Source of the DNA: Burkholderia anthina
GTDB lineage: Bacteria; Pseudomonadota; Gammaproteobacteria; Burkholderiales; Burkholderiaceae
Length of the DNA stretch: 64,000 nt
Direction of reading: 5' to 3'
NCBI RefSeq assembly: GCF_902498995.1
Contig: NZ_CABVLY010000020.1
Location: 1-64,000, forward strand
How positions within the stretch are numbered: position 1 is the first letter of the stretch; the number at the start of each line of letters is the position of its first letter. The translations under genes were made by a program, and so were the position numbers. The notes beneath the pieces were generated by a model. The model was not told where the DNA came from and did not search any database. It saw only the letters and a list, made by a program, of their open reading frames with translations. Positions 27,025 to 34,920 of this stretch are shown in pieces.

Positions 27025-27963
27025 TTAGAACTCTAGTGCGATGTGGCTGTAGGTCGGGTCGTTGAAGGTTTCGGTCATGGCCTTGGCGAGCGGCGTGGCC
27101 TGGATGCCGAAGATGCCTTCCCAGTCGATCACCTCGAACTCGTCGCCAGCGGTGAGCGCCTTCAACTGATCCGCGGTGAACGGCGGGTTGCTGTCGAACA
27201 GCGCGTAGATCTTCAGCAGCACGTAGAACAGGCCGTACGGGATCTTCACGATCGCGCAGCGTGCGTGGGTCGCGCGCTTGATCTGACGAATCAGGTCGAT
27301 GTAGTCGACGCGCTCGAGCCCCGTGATGTTGAAGGCCTGTCCGGCCTTTCCGGAGCGGATGCAGCTGATGATCACGTTGCAGAAATCGCCGACGTAGAGC
27401 GGCTGGCGCATGTAGCGGCCGCTGCCCGGGATCGGGAACACCGGCACGCGGTGCATGAAGCGCGACAGCCAGCCGAGGTGCTTGCGGTCGAACCAGCCGA
27501 ACATCAGCGTCGGGCGCAGGATCACGCAGTTGATGCCCGATGCGGCCACGATCTCTTCCTGCTCGCGCTTGGTTTCCGTGTACCAGTCGTCCCCCACGGA
27601 ATTGACCACCGACGAGCTGATATGCACCGTATGGGGAATGGCGTAGCGCTTGATCACCTCGAGCACGTGCTTCGTCGCCGTGATGTTGTTGCGCACGAAC
27701 GGCTCGCGGGTCGGCGCGCCGATCTGGGCCTGCAGCATGACGACCGTGTCCGCGTGTTCGAAATGCTTGTCCCAGTCGCCCGGCTCGGCGAGATCGGCGA
27801 ACACGGCGGTGACGTCCGGATGCACCTGGCGCAGCACGTTCAGGTTCGCTTCGTGCTTGTCGAGCACGACGATGTTCGAGTAGCCCTGCTGCTTCAGGCG
27901 GGCGACGAGGTTCTGACCGACCAGGCCGGCGCCGCCAGGGAGGACGATACGGGTTTGATTCAT
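27025..27963 (-). CDS. NAD-dependent epimerase/dehydratase of unknown substrate
   Basis: A 312-residue extended SDR. It has VLPGGAGLVGQNLV at residues 8-21, where a Pro replaces the usual Thr, and a Y-T-E-T-K catalytic pair, both consistent with activity. The ATG at 27963 is preferred; a further in-frame ATG at 27981 adds six residues. It does not match the RmlB, GalE or Gmd signatures seen elsewhere in the window. It is cotranscribed with the arabinose-pathway genes and may tailor the sugar or act with the adjacent flavoprotein. Confidence 0.78.
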   Translation of the reverse strand: MNQTRIVLPGGAGLVGQNLVARLKQQGYSNIVVLDKHEANLNVLRQVHPDVTAVFADLAEPGDWDKHFEHADTVVMLQAQIGAPTREPFVRNNITATKHVLEVIKRYAIPHTVHISSSVVNSVGDDWYTETKREQEEIVAASGINCVILRPTLMFGWFDRKHLGWLSRFMHRVPVFPIPGSGRYMRQPLYVGDFCNVIISCIRSGKAGQAFNITGLERVDYIDLIRQIKRATHARCAIVKIPYGLFYVLLKIYALFDSNPPFTADQLKALTAGDEFEVIDWEGIFGIQATPLAKAMTETFNDPTYSHIALEF

Positions 27964-28006
27964 GATTTCGGGTGTCTGCATGAGAGGGGCGGGCGCGTCG
28001 CGGTCG

Positions 28007-28759
28007 TTACAGGGACAGGCGCTTGAAGACGAACTGCGGCACCGAGCGGATGATCAGCATGATCAGCGACCAGAAGCACGGCGTATACAGCACGTTCTTC
28101 TTCTTCTCGATGGCCCGGGTGATGTCCTTCGCGACCTTCTCCGGCGACGCGACGAGCGGGCCGGGCAGCGGCAGCCCCGCCGTCATCGCGGTGGCCACGA
28201 AGCCGGGCTTGATCGTGACGAGGTGGACGCCGGCCTTGTAGAGCCGTGCGCGCAGGCCTTCGCAGAACGTGGCGAGCGCGGCTTTCGCGCTGCCGTACAG
28301 ATAGTTGGACGGGCGGCCGCGGTCGCCGGCGACCGAGCCGATCACTGCGATCGCGCCGCTTCGTGCCGTCTCGAGCGTGTTCGCGATCGTGGTCAGCAAT
28401 GCGATCACCGACGTCGCATTGGTGTTGAATTCGCGCACGGCAACGGCAGGGTCGGCCTGGCATAGCGCCTGGTCGGGCAGCGTGCCCGGTGCGACCAGCA
28501 CGATGTCGGGCGCGCCGTCGAACGCGCGCCGGCAGTCGTCGAGCATCGCGGTGTGCTGCCCCAGCTCGTTGATATCCAGCGTGTGCGTGGCCGCCAGCGT
28601 CGCGCCGCGGGCCAGCAGGTCGTCGGCCACTTGTTGCAGGCGCTCAGCGTTGCGCGCGACCAGGAACAGCCGGGCGCCCTGAGCGGCCCAGACGCGTGCA
28701 CAGGCCATTGCAATGCCTGAGGTCGCACCTACTATCAGTATCTTTTTCTGCATGGTCAT
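28007..28759 (-). CDS. dprE2: DprE2-like decaprenylphosphoryl-2-keto-ribose reductase
   Basis: A 250-residue classical SDR. It has the NAD(P) motif G11-A-T-S-G-I-A and the YLYGSAKAAL catalytic segment, and ends IIRSVPQFVFKRLSL, which closely resembles the C-terminus of mycobacterial DprE2 (RHIPRSIFRKLPI). DprE2 reduces the 2-keto sugar made by DprE1, completing ribose-to-arabinose epimerisation on the lipid carrier. The start at 28759 overlaps the dprE1-like stop (ATGA); a second ATG follows at 28753. Co-location with DprE1 makes the assignment much firmer than the fold alone. Confidence 0.87.
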   Translation of the reverse strand: MTMQKKILIVGATSGIAMACARVWAAQGARLFLVARNAERLQQVADDLLARGATLAATHTLDINELGQHTAMLDDCRRAFDGAPDIVLVAPGTLPDQALCQADPAVAVREFNTNATSVIALLTTIANTLETARSGAIAVIGSVAGDRGRPSNYLYGSAKAALATFCEGLRARLYKAGVHLVTIKPGFVATAMTAGLPLPGPLVASPEKVAKDITRAIEKKKNVLYTPCFWSLIMLIIRSVPQFVFKRLSL

Positions 28760-30072
28760 GTACGGGTGACGCGATCCCAAAAACGGGAAAGCAGCGCGGG
28801 ATCGCGCAGGGTTTCGACCTGTTCCCAGTCCGGATAGGCCGTCCGGAAGTCCTGGCCCGTCATATGGGCGTCCTTCGCCGGATAGATTCTTCCCGCGGCC
28901 TCGCGGACGATGGTGTCGAGGACGGCAAAGAGCCGGCGGTTCTGTTCGTCGCGCTGTGGAAAATCGAGCGCGAGCGACGTGCCCTCCATCGGGAACGACA
29001 GCAGCCCGGGCGACCGGACGTCTCCGCAACGCTTCAACACGGCCAGAAACGATCCGGTTCCGCTGTCGGCGATCGCGCGCAGCATGTCTCGCGTCGCATC
29101 GCGGGCCACCGCGCGCGGCACGACGCATTGATATTGCTGGAAGCCGCGGCGCCCGTAGATCCGGTTCCACTCGAGCAGGCCGTCCAATGGATAGAAGTAC
29201 TGGTCGTAGCTGACGGTGGAGCGGACTTCTCGGGTCTGCTGGCGGTGATAATACAGGCCGTTGAACGCGCGCAGGGTCGCCTTGTTGAAAATCGGCGCCG
29301 GAAAGGTGAACGGCACCGTGCGTTTTCCGCGCCGGTCGACTTCCAGCGGCCCCTCGCTCGCATGGTCGCCGATCATGAAGATGCCGCGCCCGAGTTGCTC
29401 GCCCCGCCCGAGGCAATCCACCCAGGCGACGCTGTATTCGTGCACGGGATCGTAGGCTTCCGACAGCGCGAAGAACTCGTCGAGATCACCGAAGCGGATG
29501 CTGGTCACGTCGATGCGGCTCGACCGGATGGGCATCAACTGGATCTCGGCCCACTGGATCAATCCGGTCAGGCCCAGGCCGCCGATCGTCGCGGCATGGA
29601 GCGCCGCGTTCGTGTCCGCCGCGCATTCGAGCATCGCGCCGTCGCTGCGGGCCAGCATGAAGCGGCGCACATGACGGCCGAACGTGCCGCGCACGTGATG
29701 GTTCTTGCCGTGCACGTCGTTCGCGATGGCCCCGCCCAGCGTCGCGTATTTGGTCCCGGGCGTGACGGGCAGCATCCAGCCGCGCGGTATCGCGGCTTCC
29801 AGAATCTGCTCGAGCGTGATGCCGGGCTCCGCGCGCAGCACGCCCGTTTCCCAGTTCGCGCCGATCAGCCGGTCCAGCGAGCGGGTTCGCAGCACGTGGC
29901 CGGAAGCGGCCAGGCAGCTGTCGCCGTAGCTTCTGCCGTTGCCGTAGGCGAGCGTGGTTTCATGCGCGCCGACGACACCTGCCCAGGTTCCGGGCAGGTC
30001 GTTGCGCCACGCAACGTCGTGCGGGGTTTGCGGGTGGGCGGGGTAGCGTCCCCATGAAAGCACCGTGCGCAT
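28756..30072 (-). CDS. dprE1: DprE1-like decaprenylphosphoryl-beta-D-ribose 2-oxidase
   Basis: A 438-residue flavin oxidase of the VAO/PCMH fold. The FAD loop GNGRSYGD (Tyr49), the GGAIANDVHGKNHH block (His121-His126) and IYPAKD (Lys400) match the mycobacterial enzyme residue for residue around Tyr60, His132 and Lys418. It should oxidise the C2 hydroxyl of polyprenyl-phospho-ribose. The position of Cys387, the covalent target of benzothiazinones, is Ala368 here (SLALDFP). It is preceded by the UbiA-HAD gene with a 3-base gap and overlaps dprE2. Confidence 0.9.
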   Translation of the reverse strand: MRTVLSWGRYPAHPQTPHDVAWRNDLPGTWAGVVGAHETTLAYGNGRSYGDSCLAASGHVLRTRSLDRLIGANWETGVLRAEPGITLEQILEAAIPRGWMLPVTPGTKYATLGGAIANDVHGKNHHVRGTFGRHVRRFMLARSDGAMLECAADTNAALHAATIGGLGLTGLIQWAEIQLMPIRSSRIDVTSIRFGDLDEFFALSEAYDPVHEYSVAWVDCLGRGEQLGRGIFMIGDHASEGPLEVDRRGKRTVPFTFPAPIFNKATLRAFNGLYYHRQQTREVRSTVSYDQYFYPLDGLLEWNRIYGRRGFQQYQCVVPRAVARDATRDMLRAIADSGTGSFLAVLKRCGDVRSPGLLSFPMEGTSLALDFPQRDEQNRRLFAVLDTIVREAAGRIYPAKDAHMTGQDFRTAYPDWEQVETLRDPALLSRFWDRVTRT

Positions 30073-30075
30073 GGT

Positions 30076-31500
30076 TCAGATCGCCGCCCAGAACACCAGG
30101 CCGCACAGGCCGATCACGACCAGGCTCAACCGGTCGCGGACCGCGAAGATGATCGGGTCGTCATGCATGTGGCCGCGGTGCGCGAGGATCCAGGTCCGGC
30201 TGATCCAGTAGAGCAGCAGCGGACACGCGAGCCAGATCAGCTGCGGGTGACGGTAGAGGTGTGCGGTCTTCGGGTCCTGGATGTACATCGCCAGCACGAG
30301 CACGGACAGATAGCCCGAGGCGCTGCCCAGCGACGAGACCAGTTCGAGATCGCTCGCGACGTAACCGCGGCCGCGCGACTGAGTCAGCCCGCGCTTTTTC
30401 ATCGACAGCAGTTCCGCGTAGCGCTTGACGAGCGCGAGGCTGAGGAAGATGAACATCGAGAAGGCCAGCAGCCAGAACGTCAGATGTGTCGCGATGGCCG
30501 TTGTGCCCGCAACGATCCGCACCGTATAGAGCAGCGCGAGCACGACGACGTCGACCATCACCAGGCGCTTGAGTACCGCCGAGTAGGCCAGCGTCAGCGC
30601 GTAGTAGCCGAGCAGCACCGCCGAGAAGCGCCACGGCAGCGCGACGTATGCGAGCGCGAACGCGCCGACGAGCAGCGCAGGAAACGCGGCCAGCCCCCAC
30701 ACGAGCGGCAGCGCGCCGGACGCGAGCGGGCGCCGGCATTTGGTCGGATGGTGCCGGTCGTCCTCGAGATCGAGCAGGTCGTTGAGCAGATAGACGCTCG
30801 ACGCGCAGAGGCCGAAGGCGACGAACGCCAGCGCCGCATTGACGATCAGGTGGGGCGAGCCCAGCATGTGTCCGGCAAGCAGCGGCACGAAGATCAGCAG
30901 GTTTTTCAGCCACTGATGCATGCGCAGCGACCGGGCCCACGTTTTCAGCGCCGGCGGACGGGATTCGAACACACGCTCGACGTTGCCGGCTTTTTCCGCC
31001 GCGCGCTTGACGGCGGCCGGTGCGTTGACGACGTACGCACGCTCTGCTGCCTGCCAGACCGGAAGATCGTCGCGCGAGTTGCCGGCATAGTCGAAGCCAT
31101 GTTCGCCGAAGCGGGCGACGAGCCGGTCCCGTTTCCGATGCGCGGACAGGTTGACCTGGTCGTCGGTCGCCAGGACTTCGTCGAACAGCGCGAGATGCTC
31201 GGCGATTGCGTGCGCGTACTTCTCGTGGCTGGCGGTGGCCAGCACGATCGTGCGTCCGTTCGCGCGTTCGTCCTTGAGCCACTCGACGATCTGCGGATCG
31301 AACGGCAGCACGCTGACGTCGAGATCGGTCTCGGCGGCCAGCCGCGATTTGAGCACGGGCTTTCCGCCGCGGAGCAGCCACGCGAGCGGCGCGTGGCAAC
31401 GAAGCGGCGAAGACTTCAGGTAACAGAACCCGGATTCGATCAGGATGTCCGAACGAAGCAGGGTGCCATCGAGGTCAACAACGAGCGGTCTGCCGATCAT
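30076..31500 (-). CDS. HAD phosphatase - UbiA prenyltransferase fusion (polyprenyl-phosphoribose synthase type)
   Basis: A 474-residue fusion. Residues 1 to about 180 are a HAD phosphatase (VVDLDGTLLRSD with D9 and D11, ATAS, and a later GNSRDDLP). From about residue 190 a UbiA prenyltransferase with 7-9 membrane segments begins; its metal motif N240-D-L-L-D-L-E-D-D and the following HPTKCRRP match mycobacterial Rv3806c, which joins PRPP to decaprenyl phosphate. The HAD half could remove the 5-phosphate, a separate protein in mycobacteria. The active site faces the cytoplasm. It is 3 bases from dprE1, with a 71-base gap before the upstream gene. Confidence 0.88.
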   Translation of the reverse strand: MIGRPLVVDLDGTLLRSDILIESGFCYLKSSPLRCHAPLAWLLRGGKPVLKSRLAAETDLDVSVLPFDPQIVEWLKDERANGRTIVLATASHEKYAHAIAEHLALFDEVLATDDQVNLSAHRKRDRLVARFGEHGFDYAGNSRDDLPVWQAAERAYVVNAPAAVKRAAEKAGNVERVFESRPPALKTWARSLRMHQWLKNLLIFVPLLAGHMLGSPHLIVNAALAFVAFGLCASSVYLLNDLLDLEDDRHHPTKCRRPLASGALPLVWGLAAFPALLVGAFALAYVALPWRFSAVLLGYYALTLAYSAVLKRLVMVDVVVLALLYTVRIVAGTTAIATHLTFWLLAFSMFIFLSLALVKRYAELLSMKKRGLTQSRGRGYVASDLELVSSLGSASGYLSVLVLAMYIQDPKTAHLYRHPQLIWLACPLLLYWISRTWILAHRGHMHDDPIIFAVRDRLSLVVIGLCGLVFWAAI

Positions 31501-31571
31501 AGTTAGGTGCTGCAGTGGCGGGTCGAATCAAACAGCATGAGCAGACGGTTTCAAGTACCTTCGAACTCGCG

Positions 31572-33632
31572 TCAACGGGCGAGGCCGAGTCCGTATAGCG
31601 ACACGCCGAGTGTGCGCGGATCGTCGGACAGGCCGAGGGATCGGGGAGACACGATGTCGGGATCGACGAAGCGGATATCGAGTCGGCCCTGATCCACCCG
31701 TTCGATCGGGATGCGAATCGTCTGCCGCGGCGTGTTGGCGTCGAACGTGGCGTGGTAAGCCGGGGCGTTGTTCACATAGATCGTCAGATGCTGGGCGGAA
31801 TTCGGGCGCGGCAGGAATGCGCCGAGATCCAGTTGCAGGGTGCCCGAGTATCCGTTGTGTACCTTCAACAGCAGGTGGGCTTCGTTTGCTTGCATCCAGA
31901 CGAATTGCGATTCGACGGATGACCAGCCGCCATTGAGCACGGATGCGAACAGGCCCGGCTCCTTTTCGGCTGAAATGAAGCCGAGTTCGGCGTAATCGTC
32001 AGGATATCTCCTGAGCAGCAGACCCGCTCCGTCGATATCCGTGGGAGCGCGATCGCCCGCCGACGAGTTGGAAACCTCATAACCCGCGTTGTTGGCGATT
32101 TCGCTCGGCGTACATTGCGCGTCTTTCGTATAACTAATGTGCCAGTTCTGGTTGATGCAAACCAGATCGGTTCCGGAGCGTTTTGCATAAATCAGGAGCC
32201 CCAGGGTCGTCTCCCATATATGTGCGGGGTTCGGCTTGGTGTCCAGATTGAGCACGATTCGCCCGTTCGGCTTCGTCTGCTCGAGCGAGTTGTACAGGTG
32301 GGCGATGCCCGGTTCGTTATAGAAATTCGCGTAATCCGGGGTGTTGTTGATCTTGACTACGGTAGCGGCGAGGAGGATCGGTATCGCGATTGTCGCCACC
32401 AGCCTCAACGGCCGTGGCGGGCATGCGCGCGTTACCCATGTGACGAGCAGACCCGCCGTCAGTGCGGGAACCGAATAGTAGAAATAGCCGATGTATTTCT
32501 GATTCAGTTCATCGACGCCGAACTTCGAGTAAAACAGCATGGCCGCCGTCGCCGCAGCGAGCGTGGCCAGCAAGGCAACGCCGTTGCCGGGAGCGGCGCG
32601 CCGCTTGCCGAAAATGGTGCGGGCGAGAATCACGTCCATTGCGAGTACCGCTACAACGAATACCGTGGTGCTTCCCCAATATCCGCCTGAATACCGTAGC
32701 ATATTGCCGAACGTATTGGCATGATGGTGCCTGCCGAACGAAATATAGCTCGCCACAGGCCCGGGAAAATGGCGGATGGTTTCGATGATCAGCGGAACGA
32801 AAAAGAGAAACAAAACGAAAATAGCTCGGGCAACCGCTCGGCCGTTCGTTTTCCAGTATTCACGGGAAAAGATGTACTGGTCGCGTCCCAGCTTGTCACG
32901 CTGAAGGTGGTTATAGAGCAGCAGTAACGTGAAAATGATTCCCAGCGTGGACACGAACGACACATGCCCGTTGATCAGGAATCCCGCGCTCAGTGCCAGC
33001 GGCAACAGCGCGTCGGTTTTGCCCGATGCGAATCTGGACGCAGCGACCAGCGCGGTCGCAAACGGGAAGAAATAGAGCTCCGGAAACCACATTCCGGCAA
33101 AGAACTGGAAATTCTCCCGAGCGACCACGTATAGAAATACGGCCATCATGAGGCCGGCGTAACTTGTCGAGCCGGCGATGGTTCTGAGCATGCGGAAAAT
33201 GATGGTGATCCATGCGGCGTTATACAGAATCACCGCCACCATTTGCCCGGAGAACGCCGACGGAAGCAGGCGCGTCCAGTCGTGAAAGAGCAATTCGCCG
33301 AATGCCAGCACGTACAGAATTGCCGGCCCGGGATGATAGAACCCGACTCGGGAATAATTCCCGACAAATAGATCGAGATGCTTTGCTTTCTGGATCAGAA
33401 GGCTATTTGCTGCGAAATCTGTTGCTTCGAGATTGTGAACGTTGATCAAGTGCCAATTGATCAACAGCAACGTGAGCGCAACGGCAAAAAAAATCAATAA
33501 GTCAAGAAGAGGGCTGATTTTTATGGATGGATTCTTGATTTGCTGATTTTCGTGTGCGTTCAATATGGATCCCATGGGCAGCTTTATTGTGCAACGCGTC
33601 CTAACGCCCGGCGATGCCGGGTCGGCTGTCAT
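31572..33632 (-). CDS. Large GT-C-like membrane glycosyltransferase candidate with C-terminal beta-sandwich
   Basis: A protein of up to 686 residues. About ten hydrophobic segments span residues 40 to 430. An early periplasmic loop carries A-T71-D72-F and F-Y-H100-P-G-P, a pattern seen in GT-C enzymes that use polyprenyl-phosphate sugars. The last 250 residues are soluble and contain a sugar-binding-like module (NGGWSSVESQFVWM, ITIYVNN-like strand). I infer transfer of the polyprenyl-linked arabinose in the periplasm. G+C is much lower than in its neighbours (20 of 60 bases at 33481-33540), which points to recent transfer. The start is unsure: ATG at 33632 or at 33575; neither has a good ribosome binding site. 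Confidence 0.7.
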   Translation of the reverse strand: MTADPASPGVRTRCTIKLPMGSILNAHENQQIKNPSIKISPLLDLLIFFAVALTLLLINWHLINVHNLEATDFAANSLLIQKAKHLDLFVGNYSRVGFYHPGPAILYVLAFGELLFHDWTRLLPSAFSGQMVAVILYNAAWITIIFRMLRTIAGSTSYAGLMMAVFLYVVARENFQFFAGMWFPELYFFPFATALVAASRFASGKTDALLPLALSAGFLINGHVSFVSTLGIIFTLLLLYNHLQRDKLGRDQYIFSREYWKTNGRAVARAIFVLFLFFVPLIIETIRHFPGPVASYISFGRHHHANTFGNMLRYSGGYWGSTTVFVVAVLAMDVILARTIFGKRRAAPGNGVALLATLAAATAAMLFYSKFGVDELNQKYIGYFYYSVPALTAGLLVTWVTRACPPRPLRLVATIAIPILLAATVVKINNTPDYANFYNEPGIAHLYNSLEQTKPNGRIVLNLDTKPNPAHIWETTLGLLIYAKRSGTDLVCINQNWHISYTKDAQCTPSEIANNAGYEVSNSSAGDRAPTDIDGAGLLLRRYPDDYAELGFISAEKEPGLFASVLNGGWSSVESQFVWMQANEAHLLLKVHNGYSGTLQLDLGAFLPRPNSAQHLTIYVNNAPAYHATFDANTPRQTIRIPIERVDQGRLDIRFVDPDIVSPRSLGLSDDPRTLGVSLYGLGLAR

Positions 33633-33949
33633 ATAGTGAAACGGTCGCTATCATGCAGTAAAAAACACGATTTTTCAACCACTTGCGCGCGTATGGATAG
33701 TAGTCTGAATGGAATTTGAAAGGGGGTGGTCCGACGCACGGGGTGTGCTGACGTGATCGATTTGTCCGCCCGAGCAGCCGTCCCGGCGAGCTTTTCGCGT
33801 TGAGCGCAAGAAGGTGGCGAGGGCAGCCGGTATACTGCCGATCTGTTGGGCATCCCAGCCTGATTCAAGCATGGAAAAGATGCGCTTCGGTCCTGTCGCG
33901 CGCCGCGCCCATGCTGCTTCCTCAACCGCTTTGCCTGGAAACATCGCCG
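33633..33949. other. Intergenic region between divergent transcripts
   Basis: These 317 bases separate the minus-strand arabinose operon from wbiG on the plus strand and should hold promoters for both. I see no gene. The half next to the arabinose operon is A+T-rich like that operon's first gene. A TATACT at 33831-33836 is a candidate -10 for wbiG, but no -35 lies at proper distance (TTGAGC at 33800-33805 is 25 bases away). Confidence 0.4.
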
Positions 33950-34915
33950 ATGCATGTCGTGGTAACGGGGGCGAGCGGCTTCGTGGGCCGCGCCCTGTGC
34001 CGTACCCTGGTCGAGAACGGTCATCGGGTGACCGGCCTCGTGCGCCGCGCCGGCACCGCGCCGGCCGGCGTCGACGAATGGGTGTACACCGGCCCCGAAT
34101 TCGCCGATATCGAAACGCAGTGGCCGGCCTCGGCCCGTGACGCCGACTGCGTCGTGCATCTCGCCGCGCGCGTGCATGTGATGAACGACGCCGCTGCGGA
34201 TCCGGACGCCGCGTTTCGCGCGATGAACGTCGAAGGCACGCTGCGCGTGGCCGCAGCCGCGCACCGGCATGGCGTGCGTCGCATCGTGTTCGTCAGCAGC
34301 ATCAAGGCCATCGCCGAAACCGACGGCGGCCAGCCGCTGCGCGAGGACAGTCCGGCCCGCCCCGAAGATCCGTACGGCCGTTCCAAGCGCGATGCCGAAG
34401 TGCGGCTTCGGCAATTCGGCGACGACACCGGCCTCGAGACGGTGATCGTCCGGCCGCCGCTGGTGTACGGCCCCGAGGTCCGCGCGAACTTCCTGAGAAT
34501 GATGGACGCAGTATCGCGCGGCGTGCCGCTGCCGCTCGGTGCAATCACCGCGCGCCGCAGTGTCGTCGGCGTCGACAATCTCGTGGACGCGTTGCTGCGC
34601 TGCGTGATCGATCCGCGCGCGGCGCGCGAATGCTTCCACGTCGCCGACGACGACGCGCCGTCGGTCGCCGGCCTTCTGCGCATGGTCGGCGACGCGCTCG
34701 GCCGGCCGGCGCGGCTCTTTCCGGTGCCGCTCGCCGCGCTGCGGCTCGCCGGTCGCGTGACCGGCCGTCGCGCCGCCATCGACCGCCTGACCAGCAGCCT
34801 TCAACTCGATACGAGCCGCGTCCGGCGCGTGCTCGGCTGGCAACCTCCCCATACGACCCGACAGGGTCTCGAAGCGACCGCCGCATGGTATCGTTCGCGC
34901 GATACCCAGAACTAA
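33950..34915 (+). CDS. wbiG: NAD-dependent nucleotide-sugar epimerase/reductase (WbiG-like)
   Basis: A 321-residue extended SDR with VTGASGFVGRAL at the N-terminus, FVSSIKA and the Y-G-R-S-K catalytic pair. Together with the next two genes it matches the wbiG-wbiH-wbiI order of Burkholderia O-antigen loci. There it is thought to reduce or epimerise the 4-keto-6-deoxy HexNAc that WbiI makes. Start ATG at 33950 gives MHVVVTGASG; the frame is open upstream but without support. It is followed by wbiH after 5 bases. Confidence 0.85.
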   Translation: MHVVVTGASGFVGRALCRTLVENGHRVTGLVRRAGTAPAGVDEWVYTGPEFADIETQWPASARDADCVVHLAARVHVMNDAAADPDAAFRAMNVEGTLRVAAAAHRHGVRRIVFVSSIKAIAETDGGQPLREDSPARPEDPYGRSKRDAEVRLRQFGDDTGLETVIVRPPLVYGPEVRANFLRMMDAVSRGVPLPLGAITARRSVVGVDNLVDALLRCVIDPRAARECFHVADDDAPSVAGLLRMVGDALGRPARLFPVPLAALRLAGRVTGRRAAIDRLTSSLQLDTSRVRRVLGWQPPHTTRQGLEATAAWYRSRDTQN

Positions 34916-34920
34916 CCAAC

